Part shown: piece by piece, positions 26,873-36,739 of the stretch
Layout: each line of letters begins with the position of its first letter
Position numbering within the stretch: position 1 is the stretch's first letter
Origin: Vibrio sp. SNU_ST1
GTDB taxonomy: Bacteria > Pseudomonadota > Gammaproteobacteria > Enterobacterales > Vibrionaceae
Direction: 5' to 3'
Assembly: GCF_030563405.1 (NCBI RefSeq)
Contig: NZ_CP130748.1
Coordinates: 2,604,001 to 2,668,000 of the forward strand
DNA: 64,000 nt
Position numbers and translations under genes: made by a program
Notes under the pieces: generated by a model
Told to the model about the DNA's origin: nothing
The model's database searches: none
The model's input: the letters and a program-made list of their open reading frames with translations, nothing else

Positions 26873-28228
26873 ATGAATACAAACGACAATACCCCAAGCG
26901 AACAACGCGGATTCCACGAATTAGCTCTGAATATTTATACTCGTCAAGAGCACAATATTTCACGCAAGCAGATCAGCGACAATGCACTTAAAGTGTTATA
27001 TCGCCTGAATGGTGCGGGTTTTGACGCATTTCTAGTCGGTGGTGGTGTACGCGACATCTTATTAGGCTCTCAGCCAAAAGATTTTGATATCGCGACCAAC
27101 GCAACGCCAGAGCAAATCAAGCACCTATTCAGAAACTGTCGTCTTATCGGTCGACGTTTTCGCTTGGCACATATTATGTTTGGTCGTGACATCATTGAAG
27201 TAGCAACTTTCCGTGGTCACCACCAAGAGCCATCGAAAAACGTTTCTGCGCAATCTGAAGAAGGTATGTTGCTACGCGATAACGTGTACGGCAATGTTGA
27301 TGAAGATGCAGAACGTCGTGACTTCACAATCAATGCGATGTACTACAACATTGCAGACTATAGCATCCACGATTACGCGGGTGGTGTAGAAGATTTAGAA
27401 GATAAGCTGATCCGCCTGATTGGCGACCCAGAAACGCGTTACCGCGAAGACCCAGTACGCATGCTACGTGCAATGCGCTTCGCCGCTAAACTGGATTTTG
27501 ATATTGAGGAAGATACAGCCGACCCAATTGAAGAGTTAGCACATCTTCTAAAAGATATCCCAGCAGCGCGTCTTTACGAAGAGTCTCTAAAATTACTGCA
27601 ATCAGGTCACGGTTTAGAAACCTACCACTTGATGCGTGAGTACAACCTATTCCAGCAGATGTTCCCTTCAGTAGCGGAACACTTCACAGAAGGCTACGAC
27701 TCACATACCGAGCAGATGCTTGATCTGGTACTCGACTCGACTGACCTTCGTATCGAAGATGGCAAGCGAGTAAATCCCGCGTTTATGTTTGCAGCAATGC
27801 TTTGGTACCCAATGAACAAGTTGGCAGACAAGCTTGTCGCGGAACAGGGTATGGCGCACTACGATGCGATCATGGAAGCAAGTAACATCATTCTTGATCG
27901 ACAAGTAAAATCAATTGCGATTCCTCGTCGCCATACCGCAACCATTCGCGAAGTTTGGCAACTGCAACTGCGACTGCCTCGTCGCAACGGTAAACGTGCC
28001 GTTCGCCTGATGGAACTCAACAAGTTCCGTGCTGGCTACGATTTCCTAGAAATGCGTGGCGAAATTGAAGGTGGCGAAACCAAAGAACTAGCAAAATGGT
28101 GGGAGCGTTATCAGACAGCAGGACGCAACATGCGTCAAGCCATGGCTAATGACGTAGCAGCACCATCAAAGTCGGGTCATCGCCGCCGTAAGACTTACAG
28201 GAACAAAAAGAGTAAGCAATCAGAATGA
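26873..28228 (+). CDS. pcnB: Poly(A) polymerase I
   Basis: This 451-aa nucleotidyltransferase polyadenylates RNA 3' ends to promote decay. It has the GGGVRDILLG motif (near 57), the catalytic acidic pair in KDFDIAT, RRDFTINAMYY, and a basic C-terminal tail (GHRRRKTYRNKKSK) for RNA binding. The start is uncertain. The ATG at 26873 has no clear SD, and the frame stays open about 22 codons upstream. E. coli pcnB is known for an inefficient non-AUG start, and here the frame upstream contains no ATG, GTG, TTG or ATT. The stop overlaps folK by 4 nt. Confidence 0.94.
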   Translation: MNTNDNTPSEQRGFHELALNIYTRQEHNISRKQISDNALKVLYRLNGAGFDAFLVGGGVRDILLGSQPKDFDIATNATPEQIKHLFRNCRLIGRRFRLAHIMFGRDIIEVATFRGHHQEPSKNVSAQSEEGMLLRDNVYGNVDEDAERRDFTINAMYYNIADYSIHDYAGGVEDLEDKLIRLIGDPETRYREDPVRMLRAMRFAAKLDFDIEEDTADPIEELAHLLKDIPAARLYEESLKLLQSGHGLETYHLMREYNLFQQMFPSVAEHFTEGYDSHTEQMLDLVLDSTDLRIEDGKRVNPAFMFAAMLWYPMNKLADKLVAEQGMAHYDAIMEASNIILDRQVKSIAIPRRHTATIREVWQLQLRLPRRNGKRAVRLMELNKFRAGYDFLEMRGEIEGGETKELAKWWERYQTAGRNMRQAMANDVAAPSKSGHRRRKTYRNKKSKQSE

Positions 28229-28710
28229 TAACGGCTTACATTGCGGTCGGCAGCAATCTTGCCGACCCCGTTAGCCAAGCAAATTTGGCTATCGAAACGC
28301 TAAAGAATCTTCCGCGAACAACGTTTGTCGCGACCTCACAGCTATATAGTAGCACTCCAATGGGGCCGCAAAACCAACCCGACTACATCAACGCGGTAGT
28401 AGCAATTAAAACAGAATTAACGCCAATTGAACTGCTTGATTGCACTCAAAAGATCGAGCAAGAACAAGGGCGCGTCCGTAAAGACGAGCGTTGGGGGCCA
28501 AGAACCTTGGATCTCGATATCGTGTTATACGGCAATGAGGTGATCGATTCAGAGCGCTTAACCGTTCCTCATTACGGAATGAAAGAAAGAGAGTTTGTGC
28601 TCTACCCGCTTGCTGAAATCGCACCAAGTTTACAACTCCCTGATGGGACTGAGCTGACAGAGCTGCTAAAAATAGTAGATAAGAACGGGCTCAATGTTTG
28701 GCAGCAATAG
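28225..28710 (+). CDS. folK: 6-hydroxymethyl-7,8-dihydropterin pyrophosphokinase
   Basis: This 161-aa HPPK transfers pyrophosphate from ATP to 6-hydroxymethyl-dihydropterin in folate synthesis. The signature KDERWGPRTLDLDIVLYG near residues 86-103 carries the two Mg-binding aspartates. The N-terminal AYIAVGSNL strand is typical. The ATG overlaps the pcnB stop (ATGA), indicating translational coupling. The pcnB-folK-panB-panC order is the same as in E. coli. Confidence 0.96.
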   Translation: MITAYIAVGSNLADPVSQANLAIETLKNLPRTTFVATSQLYSSTPMGPQNQPDYINAVVAIKTELTPIELLDCTQKIEQEQGRVRKDERWGPRTLDLDIVLYGNEVIDSERLTVPHYGMKEREFVLYPLAEIAPSLQLPDGTELTELLKIVDKNGLNVWQQ

Positions 28711-28732
28711 CCAAGCGCATTAAGGAAAATCA

Positions 28733-29527
28733 ATGAAAAAAGTAACCATTAACGACCTGATCAAGTGCAAACAAGAAGGCCGTAAATTCGCGACGTCGAC
28801 AGCTTATGATGCGAGTTTTGCTCAATTATTCGAAAGCCAAGATATGCCAGTTCTGCTTGTCGGTGACTCACTTGGCATGGTTCTACAAGGTCGTAACGAT
28901 ACATTACCAGTAACCGTTGACGACATTGCTTACCATACTCGCTCAGTGCGTGCTGGGAGCCCAAACTGTCTTCTTATGGCTGACATGCCATTCATGAGTT
29001 ATGCAACACCTGAGCAAGCCTGTGAGAACGCAGCAACCTTAATGCGTGCTGGTGCGAATATGGTAAAAATCGAAGGCGGGAGCTGGTTGATTGAAACTGT
29101 GAAGATGCTAACAGAACGTGCTGTACCAGTATGTGCACACTTAGGCTTAACGCCTCAATCGGTAAACATTTTTGGTGGTTACAAAGTTCAAGGTCGTGAC
29201 AACGAGCAAGCCGATAAAATGGTTGCTGATGCGCTAGCACTACAAAATGCAGGTGCTCAAATCGTTCTTCTTGAATGTGTACCAGCTTCATTAGCAAAAA
29301 GAATTACAGAAGCTTGTGACGTACCGGTTATCGGCATCGGCGCAGGTAATGTTACCGATGGTCAGATCTTGGTTATGCATGACATGTTCGGTATTTCTGC
29401 GAACTACATGCCGAAATTCTCTAAGAATTTCCTAGCAGAAACAGGTGATATGCGTAAAGCCGTCGCTCTATACAAAGAAGAAGTAGAGAGCGCACGTTTC
29501 CCTGATGATGCTCATACAATCGCTTAG
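28733..29527 (+). CDS. panB: 3-methyl-2-oxobutanoate hydroxymethyltransferase
   Basis: This 264-aa TIM-barrel enzyme makes ketopantoate from 2-oxoisovalerate and methylene-THF, the first step of pantothenate synthesis. It has [11 protein letters not shown] with a metal-binding Asp, MVKIEGG, and the C-terminal [21 protein letters not shown] motif. TAAGGAAAAT precedes the ATG. It lies 22 nt after folK and 8 nt before panC, so it is probably in the same transcript. Confidence 0.97.
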   Translation: MKKVTINDLIKCKQEGRKFATSTAYDASFAQLFESQDMPVLLVGDSLGMVLQGRNDTLPVTVDDIAYHTRSVRAGSPNCLLMADMPFMSYATPEQACENAATLMRAGANMVKIEGGSWLIETVKMLTERAVPVCAHLGLTPQSVNIFGGYKVQGRDNEQADKMVADALALQNAGAQIVLLECVPASLAKRITEACDVPVIGIGAGNVTDGQILVMHDMFGISANYMPKFSKNFLAETGDMRKAVALYKEEVESARFPDDAHTIA

Positions 29528-29535
29528 GAGTAACT

Positions 29536-30426
29536 ATGCAAACTTTTGCTGAAATAGCGGCTCTTCGTGAGCAGATTAAACAGTTTAAGCGTGATGGACG
29601 TACGGTTGCTTTTGTCCCAACAATGGGAAACCTACATGAAGGTCACCTAACTCTAGTAAAGAAAGCTCGTGAACTGGCTGACATTGTTGTTGTAAGCATT
29701 TTTGTTAACCCAATGCAGTTTGATCGCGCCGACGACCTAAATAACTACCCTCGTACGTTAGAAGCCGATTTAAACAAACTAACAGGCGAAGGTGTTGAGT
29801 TAGTCTTTACGCCAACACCAGAGGTTATGTACCCAGAAGGATTGGACAAACAGACGTATGTTGAAGTCCCTGGTATATCTCATATGCTTGAAGGTGCCTC
29901 TCGCCCAGGTCACTTCCGCGGTGTATCAACAATTGTCACGAAACTGTTTAATATCGTTCAGCCAGACTTTGCATGCTTCGGTGAGAAAGATTTCCAACAA
30001 CTTGCTGTGATTCGCCAGATGACAACTGACTTAGCGCTAGACATTGAAGTTGTGGGCGTAGCGACTGTTCGTGAAATGGATGGTTTAGCAATGAGCTCTC
30101 GCAATAGCAACCTAACGATTGACGAACGTCAGCGAGCTCCAGTTCTAGCGCGCACTATGCGTTGGATCAGCAGTGCTATTCGTGGTGGTCGTGATGATTA
30201 CGCGTCTGTCATTGAAGATGCAACAGACCAACTACGCGCAGCAGACCTGCAACCGGATGAAATATTCATTTGTGATGTGAAAACGTTACAAGCGATCACT
30301 TCAGAATCGACTCAAGCAGTGATTCTAATGTCGGCTTTCCTAGGTAAGACTCGTCTTATCGACAACCAAGTTTTAGATTTGGTCACGGAAACGAAAGAAG
30401 AAGTGAAAGAAGAAACTGCTGAGTAA
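29536..30426 (+). CDS. panC: Pantothenate synthetase
   Basis: This 296-aa nucleotidyltransferase-superfamily ligase joins pantoate and beta-alanine with ATP. It has the HIGH-like [11 protein letters not shown] (near 29-39), [15 protein letters not shown] and MSSRNSNL (KMSKS-equivalent). The acidic C-terminal tail ([11 protein letters not shown]) is slightly longer than in E. coli. SD TAGGAG. It is the last gene of the pcnB-folK-panBC run, before a bidirectional terminator. Confidence 0.97.
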   Translation: MQTFAEIAALREQIKQFKRDGRTVAFVPTMGNLHEGHLTLVKKARELADIVVVSIFVNPMQFDRADDLNNYPRTLEADLNKLTGEGVELVFTPTPEVMYPEGLDKQTYVEVPGISHMLEGASRPGHFRGVSTIVTKLFNIVQPDFACFGEKDFQQLAVIRQMTTDLALDIEVVGVATVREMDGLAMSSRNSNLTIDERQRAPVLARTMRWISSAIRGGRDDYASVIEDATDQLRAADLQPDEIFICDVKTLQAITSESTQAVILMSAFLGKTRLIDNQVLDLVTETKEEVKEETAE

Positions 30427-30489
30427 TCGCTTTCTTCTCTTTACGTAAACCAGCTCCTAACGTAAAGCAAAAGCACAAATGAAAAACAT

Positions 30490-30519
30490 AAAAAAGGTCG
30501 ATGTAATATCGACCTTTTT
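30490..30519. terminator. Bidirectional terminator between panC and yadH
   Basis: AAAAAGGTCGAT-GTAAT-ATCGACCTTTTT has A and T tracts on both sides and lies between two convergent genes. Confidence 0.9.
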
Positions 30520-30583
30520 CTTGCCTGCGATTCAGGATTATTAATAGATCCTGGATAACCAATTGCTCTTGGATAACTAAAAC

Positions 30584-31354
30584 TTAGCTACGTAAGCCGA
30601 TCCCCTTTGTAACTAAGTAATGCGCAATGCCATACAGCACGACAATAAACACACCCAAGACACCAAACGACGTCACAATACCCACATCAGACACACCCAA
30701 GAAGCCATATCTAAACGCGTTGACCATATATACGATAGGGTTCAACTTCGATATACCTTGCCAGAATTCAGGCAATAGGCTGATCGAGTAGAACACACCA
30801 CCGAGGTACGTCAGCGGCGTTAAAATGAAGGTTGGGATAATAGAAATATCATCAAACGTGCGTGCGAATACAGCGTTGATCAAACCACCCAGAGCAAACA
30901 CAACCGACGTTAGAAATACCGTCGCAATGATCACGCCCCAGTGGTCAACTTGAAGGTCAACAAAGAACAGCGATACAAAGGTTACGATAGTGCCCACTAA
31001 CAAGCCACGCACCACACCGCCCATCACGAAGCCGGCAATAATCACATAGTTAGGGACAGGAGCTACGAGTAGCTCTTCAATGTTCTTTTGGAACTTGGCA
31101 CTAAAGAACGACGAAGCAACGTTGGAATATGAGTTGGTAATCACCGACATCATGATCAGACCCGGCACAATGTACTCCATGTAACTAAAGCCGTTCATTT
31201 CACCAATGCGCGCACCGATAAGGTTGCCAAAAATGATGAAATAGAGCGTCATGGTAATCGCAGGTGGGACTAAAGTTTGCACCCAGATACGCGTGAAGCG
31301 ATTGATCTCTTTGGTCAACAAACTACAGAAAGCTGTCCAATATAGGCTGTACAT
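30584..31354 (-). CDS. yadH: ABC-2 type transporter permease (YadH-like)
   Basis: This 256-aa membrane protein has six hydrophobic helices of the ABC-2 exporter family. It pairs with the YadG ATPase. The ATG at 31354 (MYSLYWTAF) has GAGGGG about 10 nt upstream inside the end of yadG. An in-frame GTG at 31372 would extend it and overlap yadG by 17 nt with no better SD. The substrate is unknown. E. coli yadGH also lie next to pan genes and a can-type carbonic anhydrase, so the neighbourhood is old. Confidence 0.9.
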   Translation of the reverse strand: MYSLYWTAFCSLLTKEINRFTRIWVQTLVPPAITMTLYFIIFGNLIGARIGEMNGFSYMEYIVPGLIMMSVITNSYSNVASSFFSAKFQKNIEELLVAPVPNYVIIAGFVMGGVVRGLLVGTIVTFVSLFFVDLQVDHWGVIIATVFLTSVVFALGGLINAVFARTFDDISIIPTFILTPLTYLGGVFYSISLLPEFWQGISKLNPIVYMVNAFRYGFLGVSDVGIVTSFGVLGVFIVVLYGIAHYLVTKGIGLRS

Positions 31355-31355
31355 A

Positions 31356-32273
31356 TTATTTATTCCCCTCACGGACGATACTCACAAATAGCTCTTCTAG
31401 GCGGTTTGCTTTGTTACGCATAGAGAGGACTTTTACCTGCTGCTCACTCAATTGATCAAAGATGGTATTCAAACCTAGATTCTTGTCGATTTCGATTTCT
31501 AGCGAGCCATTCACCATCACTTGGCTATTCACACCTTCAAGTTTAGGTTCAGTCGCACCCTCTTCAAGATCAAGAATAAAAGTCTCAGCACTCAACTTAC
31601 CCAGCAGCGACTTCATTGTGGTGTTCTCAATCAACTCACCACGATTGATGATACCAATGTTACGACACAGCATTTCCGCTTCTTCTAGATAGTGCGTAGT
31701 CAAAATAATGGTGATGCCCTGTTTCTCGTTGATCTCCTTGAGGAATTCCCACATTGAACGACGCAATTCAATATCAACACCCGCCGTTGGTTCATCAAGG
31801 ATCAGCAAATGAGGCTCATGCATCAGTGCACGCGCGATCATCAAACGACGCTTCATACCACCAGATAAGTTACGTGCACGTTCGCCACGCTTTTCCCACA
31901 AATCGAGTTGAGATAAGTACTTTTTAGCGCGTTCTTTAGCAAGTACTTTCGGTACACCGTAGTAGCCGGCTTGTTGTAGCACGATCTGCTCAACCGTTTC
32001 GAACGGGTTAAAGTTAAACTCTTGCGGGACTAAACCTAAGTTCAACTTCGCTAGCTCCAGATCGGTATCAATGTCGTAGCCAAATACTTTAACCTTGCCT
32101 GAACTCTTGTTAACCAGAGAAGAGATAACACCAATAGTGGTGGATTTACCTGCGCCATTTGGACCAAGCAATGCGTAAAAGTCGCCTTTTTCTACTTGTA
32201 AGCTAATGCCTTTAAGAGCCTCAAAGCCCCCTGCATAAGTTTTTCTTAGTTGCTCAATTTCTAATGCATACAT
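31356..32273 (-). CDS. yadG: ABC transporter ATP-binding protein (YadG-like)
   Basis: This 305-aa ABC ATPase has Walker A GPNGAGKST near residue 38, signature LSGGMKRR, Walker B LLILDEPTAGVD and the H-loop LTTHYLEEAE. The C-terminal domain of about 80 residues is typical of ABC-2 drug/polysaccharide export ATPases. It works with YadH, whose start lies 1 nt after the yadG stop. The cargo is not predictable from sequence. Confidence 0.92.
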   Translation of the reverse strand: MYALEIEQLRKTYAGGFEALKGISLQVEKGDFYALLGPNGAGKSTTIGVISSLVNKSSGKVKVFGYDIDTDLELAKLNLGLVPQEFNFNPFETVEQIVLQQAGYYGVPKVLAKERAKKYLSQLDLWEKRGERARNLSGGMKRRLMIARALMHEPHLLILDEPTAGVDIELRRSMWEFLKEINEKQGITIILTTHYLEEAEMLCRNIGIINRGELIENTTMKSLLGKLSAETFILDLEEGATEPKLEGVNSQVMVNGSLEIEIDKNLGLNTIFDQLSEQQVKVLSMRNKANRLEELFVSIVREGNK

Positions 32274-32594
32274 AGAGATAGACTGCCATTTGCTATAGAT
32301 AAGATGTTGATGACCGAGCTTGAGGAAGAGAGTAATGCTTAAAACGAGCTAGCAGAAAACTAACTCAAACTTGTTTACTCGGCCATTTTGCAAATAAGTT
32401 TATCGTTGATTAACGATTAATACAAATACCGAGTGAGGGTTTCTTTCGAAAGCGAACAAGAATATTCGGTACGTAAAGACCAATTCAGTGTTCAGTAAAC
32501 ATAAAAATGCCGTTAAGTTATTAACTTAACGGCATTAATCACCAATACTATATTTGGCGTCTATAACTGATTCATGTCAAATTATTACTGAAGA
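32274..32594. other. Gene-free interval upstream of yadG
   Basis: These 321 bp lie between the yadG start and the end of the SulP gene. They hold the SulP terminator (32508-32536) and presumably the yadG promoter. I see no convincing -35/-10 pair, small ORF or RNA gene. Confidence 0.5.
32508..32536 (-). terminator. SulP gene terminator
   Basis: TGCCGTTAAGTTA/TTAACTTAACGGCA is a near-continuous 13-bp stem with almost no loop, about 60 nt past the SulP stop, with A/T-rich flanks. Confidence 0.65.
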
Positions 32595-34268
32595 TTAAAC
32601 CGAGTCAAATTGATGTTCATCTCTGTCTACGTAGCTAGTTGCAGCCGTCAGGGCTTCATATCTGAATCGATAAGTATTGGATTCAGGCACAAGGTCAATC
32701 ACATGGAATTTCTCTAATTGCTGACGAGTATTCTCATTAGGACACAATAAGTACACCTCACACTGCGCATCTAGGGCATCTTTAATCGCATTTTCTAGCG
32801 CCAGGCCAACGGTAACATCAATCATAGGCACATCGGTTAGATCTAAGATCATCGCTTCATAATCAGAAATACTCGAGTGTTGACGTGAAATCGCTTTTGA
32901 AACACTGAATATCATCGGCCCAGAAAGGTAGAAGAACAGCACTTTACCATTGGCACTATCCAGTAACTGACGTTCACTGTCAGTCAATGGGATATCGTCT
33001 TCATCATCGCCATCACTGATCGCCTTAACTTGTCTAGCTTGCTCTCGACTCAACCTTTCAATAATCAGAATGTTTGAGATAAAAACGCCCAGCCCGACAG
33101 CAATAATTAGATCAACGAATACGGTCAATAACATCACACCGTACATGACCCCCATGCCGGCATAGCTCACCTTGTGTGCGCGCTGAATAAAACTCCAATC
33201 AAGGATGTTGAAGCCGACATACATCGCGATACCAGCTAACACCGCCATAGGGATCGGTTCTGTTAAGCCTCCCGCAACCAATACCACTAGCGCAAGCACC
33301 AAAGCACGAATAACACCAGAAAGCGGAGAACGAGCCCCTACCTGAATGTTGGTCACTGTGCCCATGGTTGCGCCCGCACCGGGTAGCGCACCAAACAGAC
33401 CAGAAATCATATTCGCAATGCCTTGGCCACGAAGTTCTTTGTCTGAATCATGCTCTTTACGAGTCAATGAATCTCCGATAACCGCAGTCAAAAGCGTATC
33501 AATACAACCAAGAGTGCCCAGCACCAAAGCATCGATAACCATTGTAGTGAATTGCTCAGCGCTGATAGTCGGAATAACAAGAGAAGGTAAGCCTGCGGGA
33601 ATTTCACCAATACGGCGAATAGAGTCGGTATCAAAGATAATAACGGATAAAAGCGTTACAGCCACTAAAGCGACCAATTGAGCGGGCACATACTTACGAT
33701 ATTTAGCTGGAAAACCGAAAAGGATACCAAGCGTTAATACCCCTAAAAACAGCTCGCTGACTTTCAGATTAGCTAGCGTATCAGGAAGTGCCGAAAGTGT
33801 GCCCATCACTCCGCCAGAAGGGGCTGCGTGCCCTAGCAAAGGAGAAAGTTGCAGAATGACAAGAATCACGCCGATACCGGACATAAAGCCAGATATCACG
33901 CTATATGGCATCAAAGTAACGTACTTTCCTAGTTTTAATGTACCGAGTAATATCTGAAAAGCACCCGCCATCATTACCACGGTAAAGGTCATTGCCATCC
34001 CGGTTTCAGGGTACTTGGCCACCATGCTGGTCATTACAGCCGTCATGATCACTGTCATCGGCCCAGTAGGCTCTGATATCAAGCTGCTTGAGCCACCAAA
34101 CAATGCCGCAAATAGGCCCACCATGATGGCGCCCCAAAGGCCAGCTTCCGCGCCCGCACCAGAAGCGACACCAAATGCCAACGCTAAAGGCAATGAGATG
34201 ATGGCTGTAGTTACACCGCCAAACATATCTCCTTTGAGATTGATATCCGTAAAACGACTTCCAAACAA
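32595..34268 (-). CDS. SulP family anion transporter with STAS domain (probable bicarbonate/sulfate carrier)
   Basis: This inner-membrane protein of about 557 aa has the SulP signature region IISLPLALAFGVASGAGAEAGLW, about 12-14 hydrophobic spans, and a C-terminal STAS domain (about 425-540) with LDLTDVPMIDVTVG. I start at the TTG at 34268 because AGGAAGG sits 6 nt upstream. A GTG 39 nt further out lacks an SD. It is transcribed divergently from a beta-carbonic anhydrase gene. That pairing, together with known BicA-type SulP proteins, favours HCO3- transport over sulfate, but substrate specificity cannot be read from the sequence. Confidence 0.85.
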   Translation of the reverse strand: MFGSRFTDINLKGDMFGGVTTAIISLPLALAFGVASGAGAEAGLWGAIMVGLFAALFGGSSSLISEPTGPMTVIMTAVMTSMVAKYPETGMAMTFTVVMMAGAFQILLGTLKLGKYVTLMPYSVISGFMSGIGVILVILQLSPLLGHAAPSGGVMGTLSALPDTLANLKVSELFLGVLTLGILFGFPAKYRKYVPAQLVALVAVTLLSVIIFDTDSIRRIGEIPAGLPSLVIPTISAEQFTTMVIDALVLGTLGCIDTLLTAVIGDSLTRKEHDSDKELRGQGIANMISGLFGALPGAGATMGTVTNIQVGARSPLSGVIRALVLALVVLVAGGLTEPIPMAVLAGIAMYVGFNILDWSFIQRAHKVSYAGMGVMYGVMLLTVFVDLIIAVGLGVFISNILIIERLSREQARQVKAISDGDDEDDIPLTDSERQLLDSANGKVLFFYLSGPMIFSVSKAISRQHSSISDYEAMILDLTDVPMIDVTVGLALENAIKDALDAQCEVYLLCPNENTRQQLEKFHVIDLVPESNTYRFRYEALTAATSYVDRDEHQFDSV

Positions 34269-34512
34269 AACACACCTTCCTGATGATGAAATGACAAACC
34301 TTATCACTTTAACAAATGTATCAACGGTTCAGAAAGTGTTAATTTAATCACACTATTCGTCTCTTATATTCGGATTATGCCTTTTACGCAAAGTTAATGA
34401 TTTTAACGACTAGTACACGTCAGATGAGTACTATTTGACACAGTTTTTACAAGATTGAATTTGTAACATTGTGTATAGTTAGGATTCTTAATTAAGGGGT
34501 GTAAAACGCAAA

Positions 34513-35172
34513 ATGCCAGAGATTAAACAGCTTTTTGAAAACAACTCTAAATGGTCAGAAGAAATTCGAGCTCAACGACCTGAGTATTTTACAACACTTG
34601 AAGAGGGCCAAAGCCCCGGTTTTCTATGGATAGGCTGCTCAGATAGCCGCGTTCCGGCCGAGCGTCTCACTGGTTTGTATTCTGGCGAACTGTTTGTTCA
34701 TCGAAACGTCGCGAACCAAGTAGTTCATACCGACCTAAATTGCCTATCGGTGGTGCAATACGCTGTCGATGTACTCAAAGTGAAACACGTTATTGTTTGT
34801 GGTCACTACGGCTGTGGTGGCGTTAACGCGGCGATTGATAACCCTAAACTGGGTCTTATCAACAACTGGCTACTGCACATTCGCGATAACTACCTTAAGT
34901 ACCGCAAGCAAATTGAATCTCTACCTCGTGAGCAATGGGGTGACAAGTTATGCGAAATTAACGTTGCAGAGCAAGTCTACAACCTTGGTAACTCAACCAT
35001 CATGCAAAGCGCCTGGGAACGTGGACAAGATATTGAAATCCACGGTGTGGTTTATGGTATTGGTAATGGCAAGCTACAAGATCTTGGTGTTCGTTGCTCA
35101 AGTAATGACACGTTAGAAAACAGCCATTTAGCGGCGCTTGATAAAATCCTATCGTCTCCAATCCTAGGTTAA
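34513..35172 (+). CDS. can: Beta-class carbonic anhydrase
   Basis: This 219-aa zinc enzyme interconverts CO2 and HCO3-. Ligands C42, D44, H98 and C101 (GCSDSR and CGHYGCGG) match E. coli Can exactly, including the Asp-Arg dyad D44/R46 of type II (allosteric) beta-CAs. It supplies bicarbonate for carboxylation reactions. It is divergent from the SulP carrier gene with 244 nt between starts, consistent with joint handling of inorganic carbon. Confidence 0.97.
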   Translation: MPEIKQLFENNSKWSEEIRAQRPEYFTTLEEGQSPGFLWIGCSDSRVPAERLTGLYSGELFVHRNVANQVVHTDLNCLSVVQYAVDVLKVKHVIVCGHYGCGGVNAAIDNPKLGLINNWLLHIRDNYLKYRKQIESLPREQWGDKLCEINVAEQVYNLGNSTIMQSAWERGQDIEIHGVVYGIGNGKLQDLGVRCSSNDTLENSHLAALDKILSSPILG

Positions 35173-35216
35173 TTCTTAATGTCTAACCAGTAGATATAAG
35201 AAAGAATAGATATAAG

Positions 35217-35242
35217 AAAGGCTCGCATTTTGCGAGCCTTTT
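35217..35242. terminator. Terminator between can and hpt
   Basis: AAAGGCTCGCA-TTT-TGCGAGCCTTTT lies between convergent genes. A 16-bp direct repeat (tagatataagaaag..) sits just before it at about 35191-35220. Confidence 0.88.
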
Positions 35243-35265
35243 GTTTGTATTCAACAGAGTCGTTA

Positions 35266-35796
35266 TTACTCTTGAGGTACAACTTTACCGATGTACGGTA
35301 GGTGACGATATTTTTGTGCGTAGTCGATACCCACACCAACAACAAATTCATCTGGGATTTCAAAACCAATCCACTTTGTATCTACAATGACTTCACGACG
35401 AGAAGGCTTGTCTAATAACGTACAAATTTCGATAGATTTAGGACCACGTAGGCTCAGGATCTCTTTTACTTTAGTCAGTGTGTTACCAGTATCGATAATG
35501 TCTTCTACAAGTAGAACATCTTTACCTTGAATATCATCATCAAGGTCTTTCAAAATACGAACATCACGTGAGCTTTCCATGCCGTTGCCGTAGCTAGACG
35601 CAGTCATGAAATCCACTTGGTGAGTTAAATCGATAGCACGAGCAAGATCCGCCATAAAGACAAAAGATCCGCGCAATAAGCCAACTAAAACTAGATCTTC
35701 ACTACCTTGGTAGTGCTCCGTGATCTGCTTGCCTAGTTCGTTCACTCGATCCTGAACTTCTTGCTCAGAGATCATGACTTCAACTGTATGCTTCAT
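35266..35796 (-). CDS. hpt: Hypoxanthine phosphoribosyltransferase
   Basis: This 176-aa purine salvage enzyme makes IMP/GMP from hypoxanthine/guanine and PRPP. The PRPP-binding loop [14 protein letters not shown] (near 94-107) has the expected acidic pair, and [19 protein letters not shown] is the C-terminal purine-binding region. It is divergent from the quorum-sensing regulator, a linkage also known for hapR/luxR homologues in other vibrios. Confidence 0.96.
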   Translation of the reverse strand: MKHTVEVMISEQEVQDRVNELGKQITEHYQGSEDLVLVGLLRGSFVFMADLARAIDLTHQVDFMTASSYGNGMESSRDVRILKDLDDDIQGKDVLLVEDIIDTGNTLTKVKEILSLRGPKSIEICTLLDKPSRREVIVDTKWIGFEIPDEFVVGVGIDYAQKYRHLPYIGKVVPQE

Positions 35797-36133
35797 ACTG
35801 CTCTCATTTTATTTGGTGATTGCGACGAATGTTGACACTTTCGTCAGTTGTGTCGCTCAATTTTGTGCGTAAGTCTAGCACTGCTCAAATACCCACACCA
35901 CCTTATGGTTCGAATTTACTGTTAGATTCTCAATGAAATGTGCATTGGTGCGTAATCCAATACTCGCATCCTTTCACATCAACACTGATCACGCTTTATG
36001 TATCAAGTTTGATGTAACTGTCTATAAAACAAGCACAAGGGATTGACCATTCACATATGCACCATTACACTCATCTTGGCTTAAATAATAATAAAATCAT
36101 TAATATAAAAATTCGTTGGCAAGGAAAAATAAA
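35797..36133. promoter_or_regulatory. Divergent hpt / luxR-type regulator promoter region and 5' leader
   Basis: These 337 bp separate the two start codons. The right-hand part is very AT-rich (36081-36112). The last bases before the luxR start, GTTGGCAAGG at 36115-36124, overlap the SD and can pair with the conserved core of Vibrio Qrr sRNAs (see findings). I could not assign -35/-10 elements with confidence. Confidence 0.5.
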
Positions 36134-36739
36134 ATGGACTCAATAACGAAGAGACCTAGAACTAGGCTTTCACCCTTAAAAAGAAAACTTCAATTGATGG
36201 AAATCGCACTTGAAGTATTCTCTCGCCGTGGCATTGGCCGCGGTGGACACGCTGATATCGCAGACATCGCTCAGGTGTCAGTAGCAACAGTATTTAACTA
36301 CTTCCCTACCCGTGAAGATCTGGTTGATGAAGTACTTAACCACGTTGTTCGTCAATTCTCGAACTTCCTTTCAGACAACATTGACCTAGATATTCACGCA
36401 AAAGAAAATCTACGTAATATTGCGACTGAAATGGTGACTTTAGTGGCTCAAGATAGCAATTGGTTAAATGTATGGTTCGAATGGAGTGCATCAACTCGCG
36501 ATGAAGTATGGCCACTATTCGTAACCACTAACCGCACCAACCAAATGTTAGTGCAAAACATGTTTAGCAAGGCGATTGAACGCGGCGAAGTCTGTGACGA
36601 TCACGACCCTAAACATCTAGCAAATCTATTCCACGGCATTTGCTACTCGCTATTCATCCAAGCGAAACGTGTAGATACGCAAGAAGAACTTTCGACCTTG
36701 ACGGATAGCTACCTAAATATGCTGTGTATTTATAAGTAG
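36134..36739 (+). CDS. Quorum-sensing master regulator, TetR family (LuxR/HapR/SmcR/LitR type)
   Basis: This 201-aa protein is close to V. harveyi LuxR throughout: MDSI..RPRTRLSP, the helix-turn-helix ADIADIAQVSVATVFNYFPTREDLV (about 35-60), the FEWSASTRDEVWPLF ligand-pocket region and FHGICYSLF. I start at the ATG at 36134 (AAGGA 8 nt upstream), which aligns with the family. The longer form from 36116 is unsupported. It is the high-cell-density output regulator of the AI-1/AI-2/CAI-1 network, normally repressed post-transcriptionally by Qrr sRNAs. The symbol depends on species (luxR, smcR, opaR, litR). A heptanucleotide repeat begins at the last base of its stop codon. Confidence 0.95.
   Translation: MDSITKRPRTRLSPLKRKLQLMEIALEVFSRRGIGRGGHADIADIAQVSVATVFNYFPTREDLVDEVLNHVVRQFSNFLSDNIDLDIHAKENLRNIATEMVTLVAQDSNWLNVWFEWSASTRDEVWPLFVTTNRTNQMLVQNMFSKAIERGEVCDDHDPKHLANLFHGICYSLFIQAKRVDTQEELSTLTDSYLNMLCIYK

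Noticed and set aside
35191..35220. Direct repeat tagatataagaaag next to the can terminator
   Set aside because: Two short copies only, AT-rich, most likely local slippage without function.
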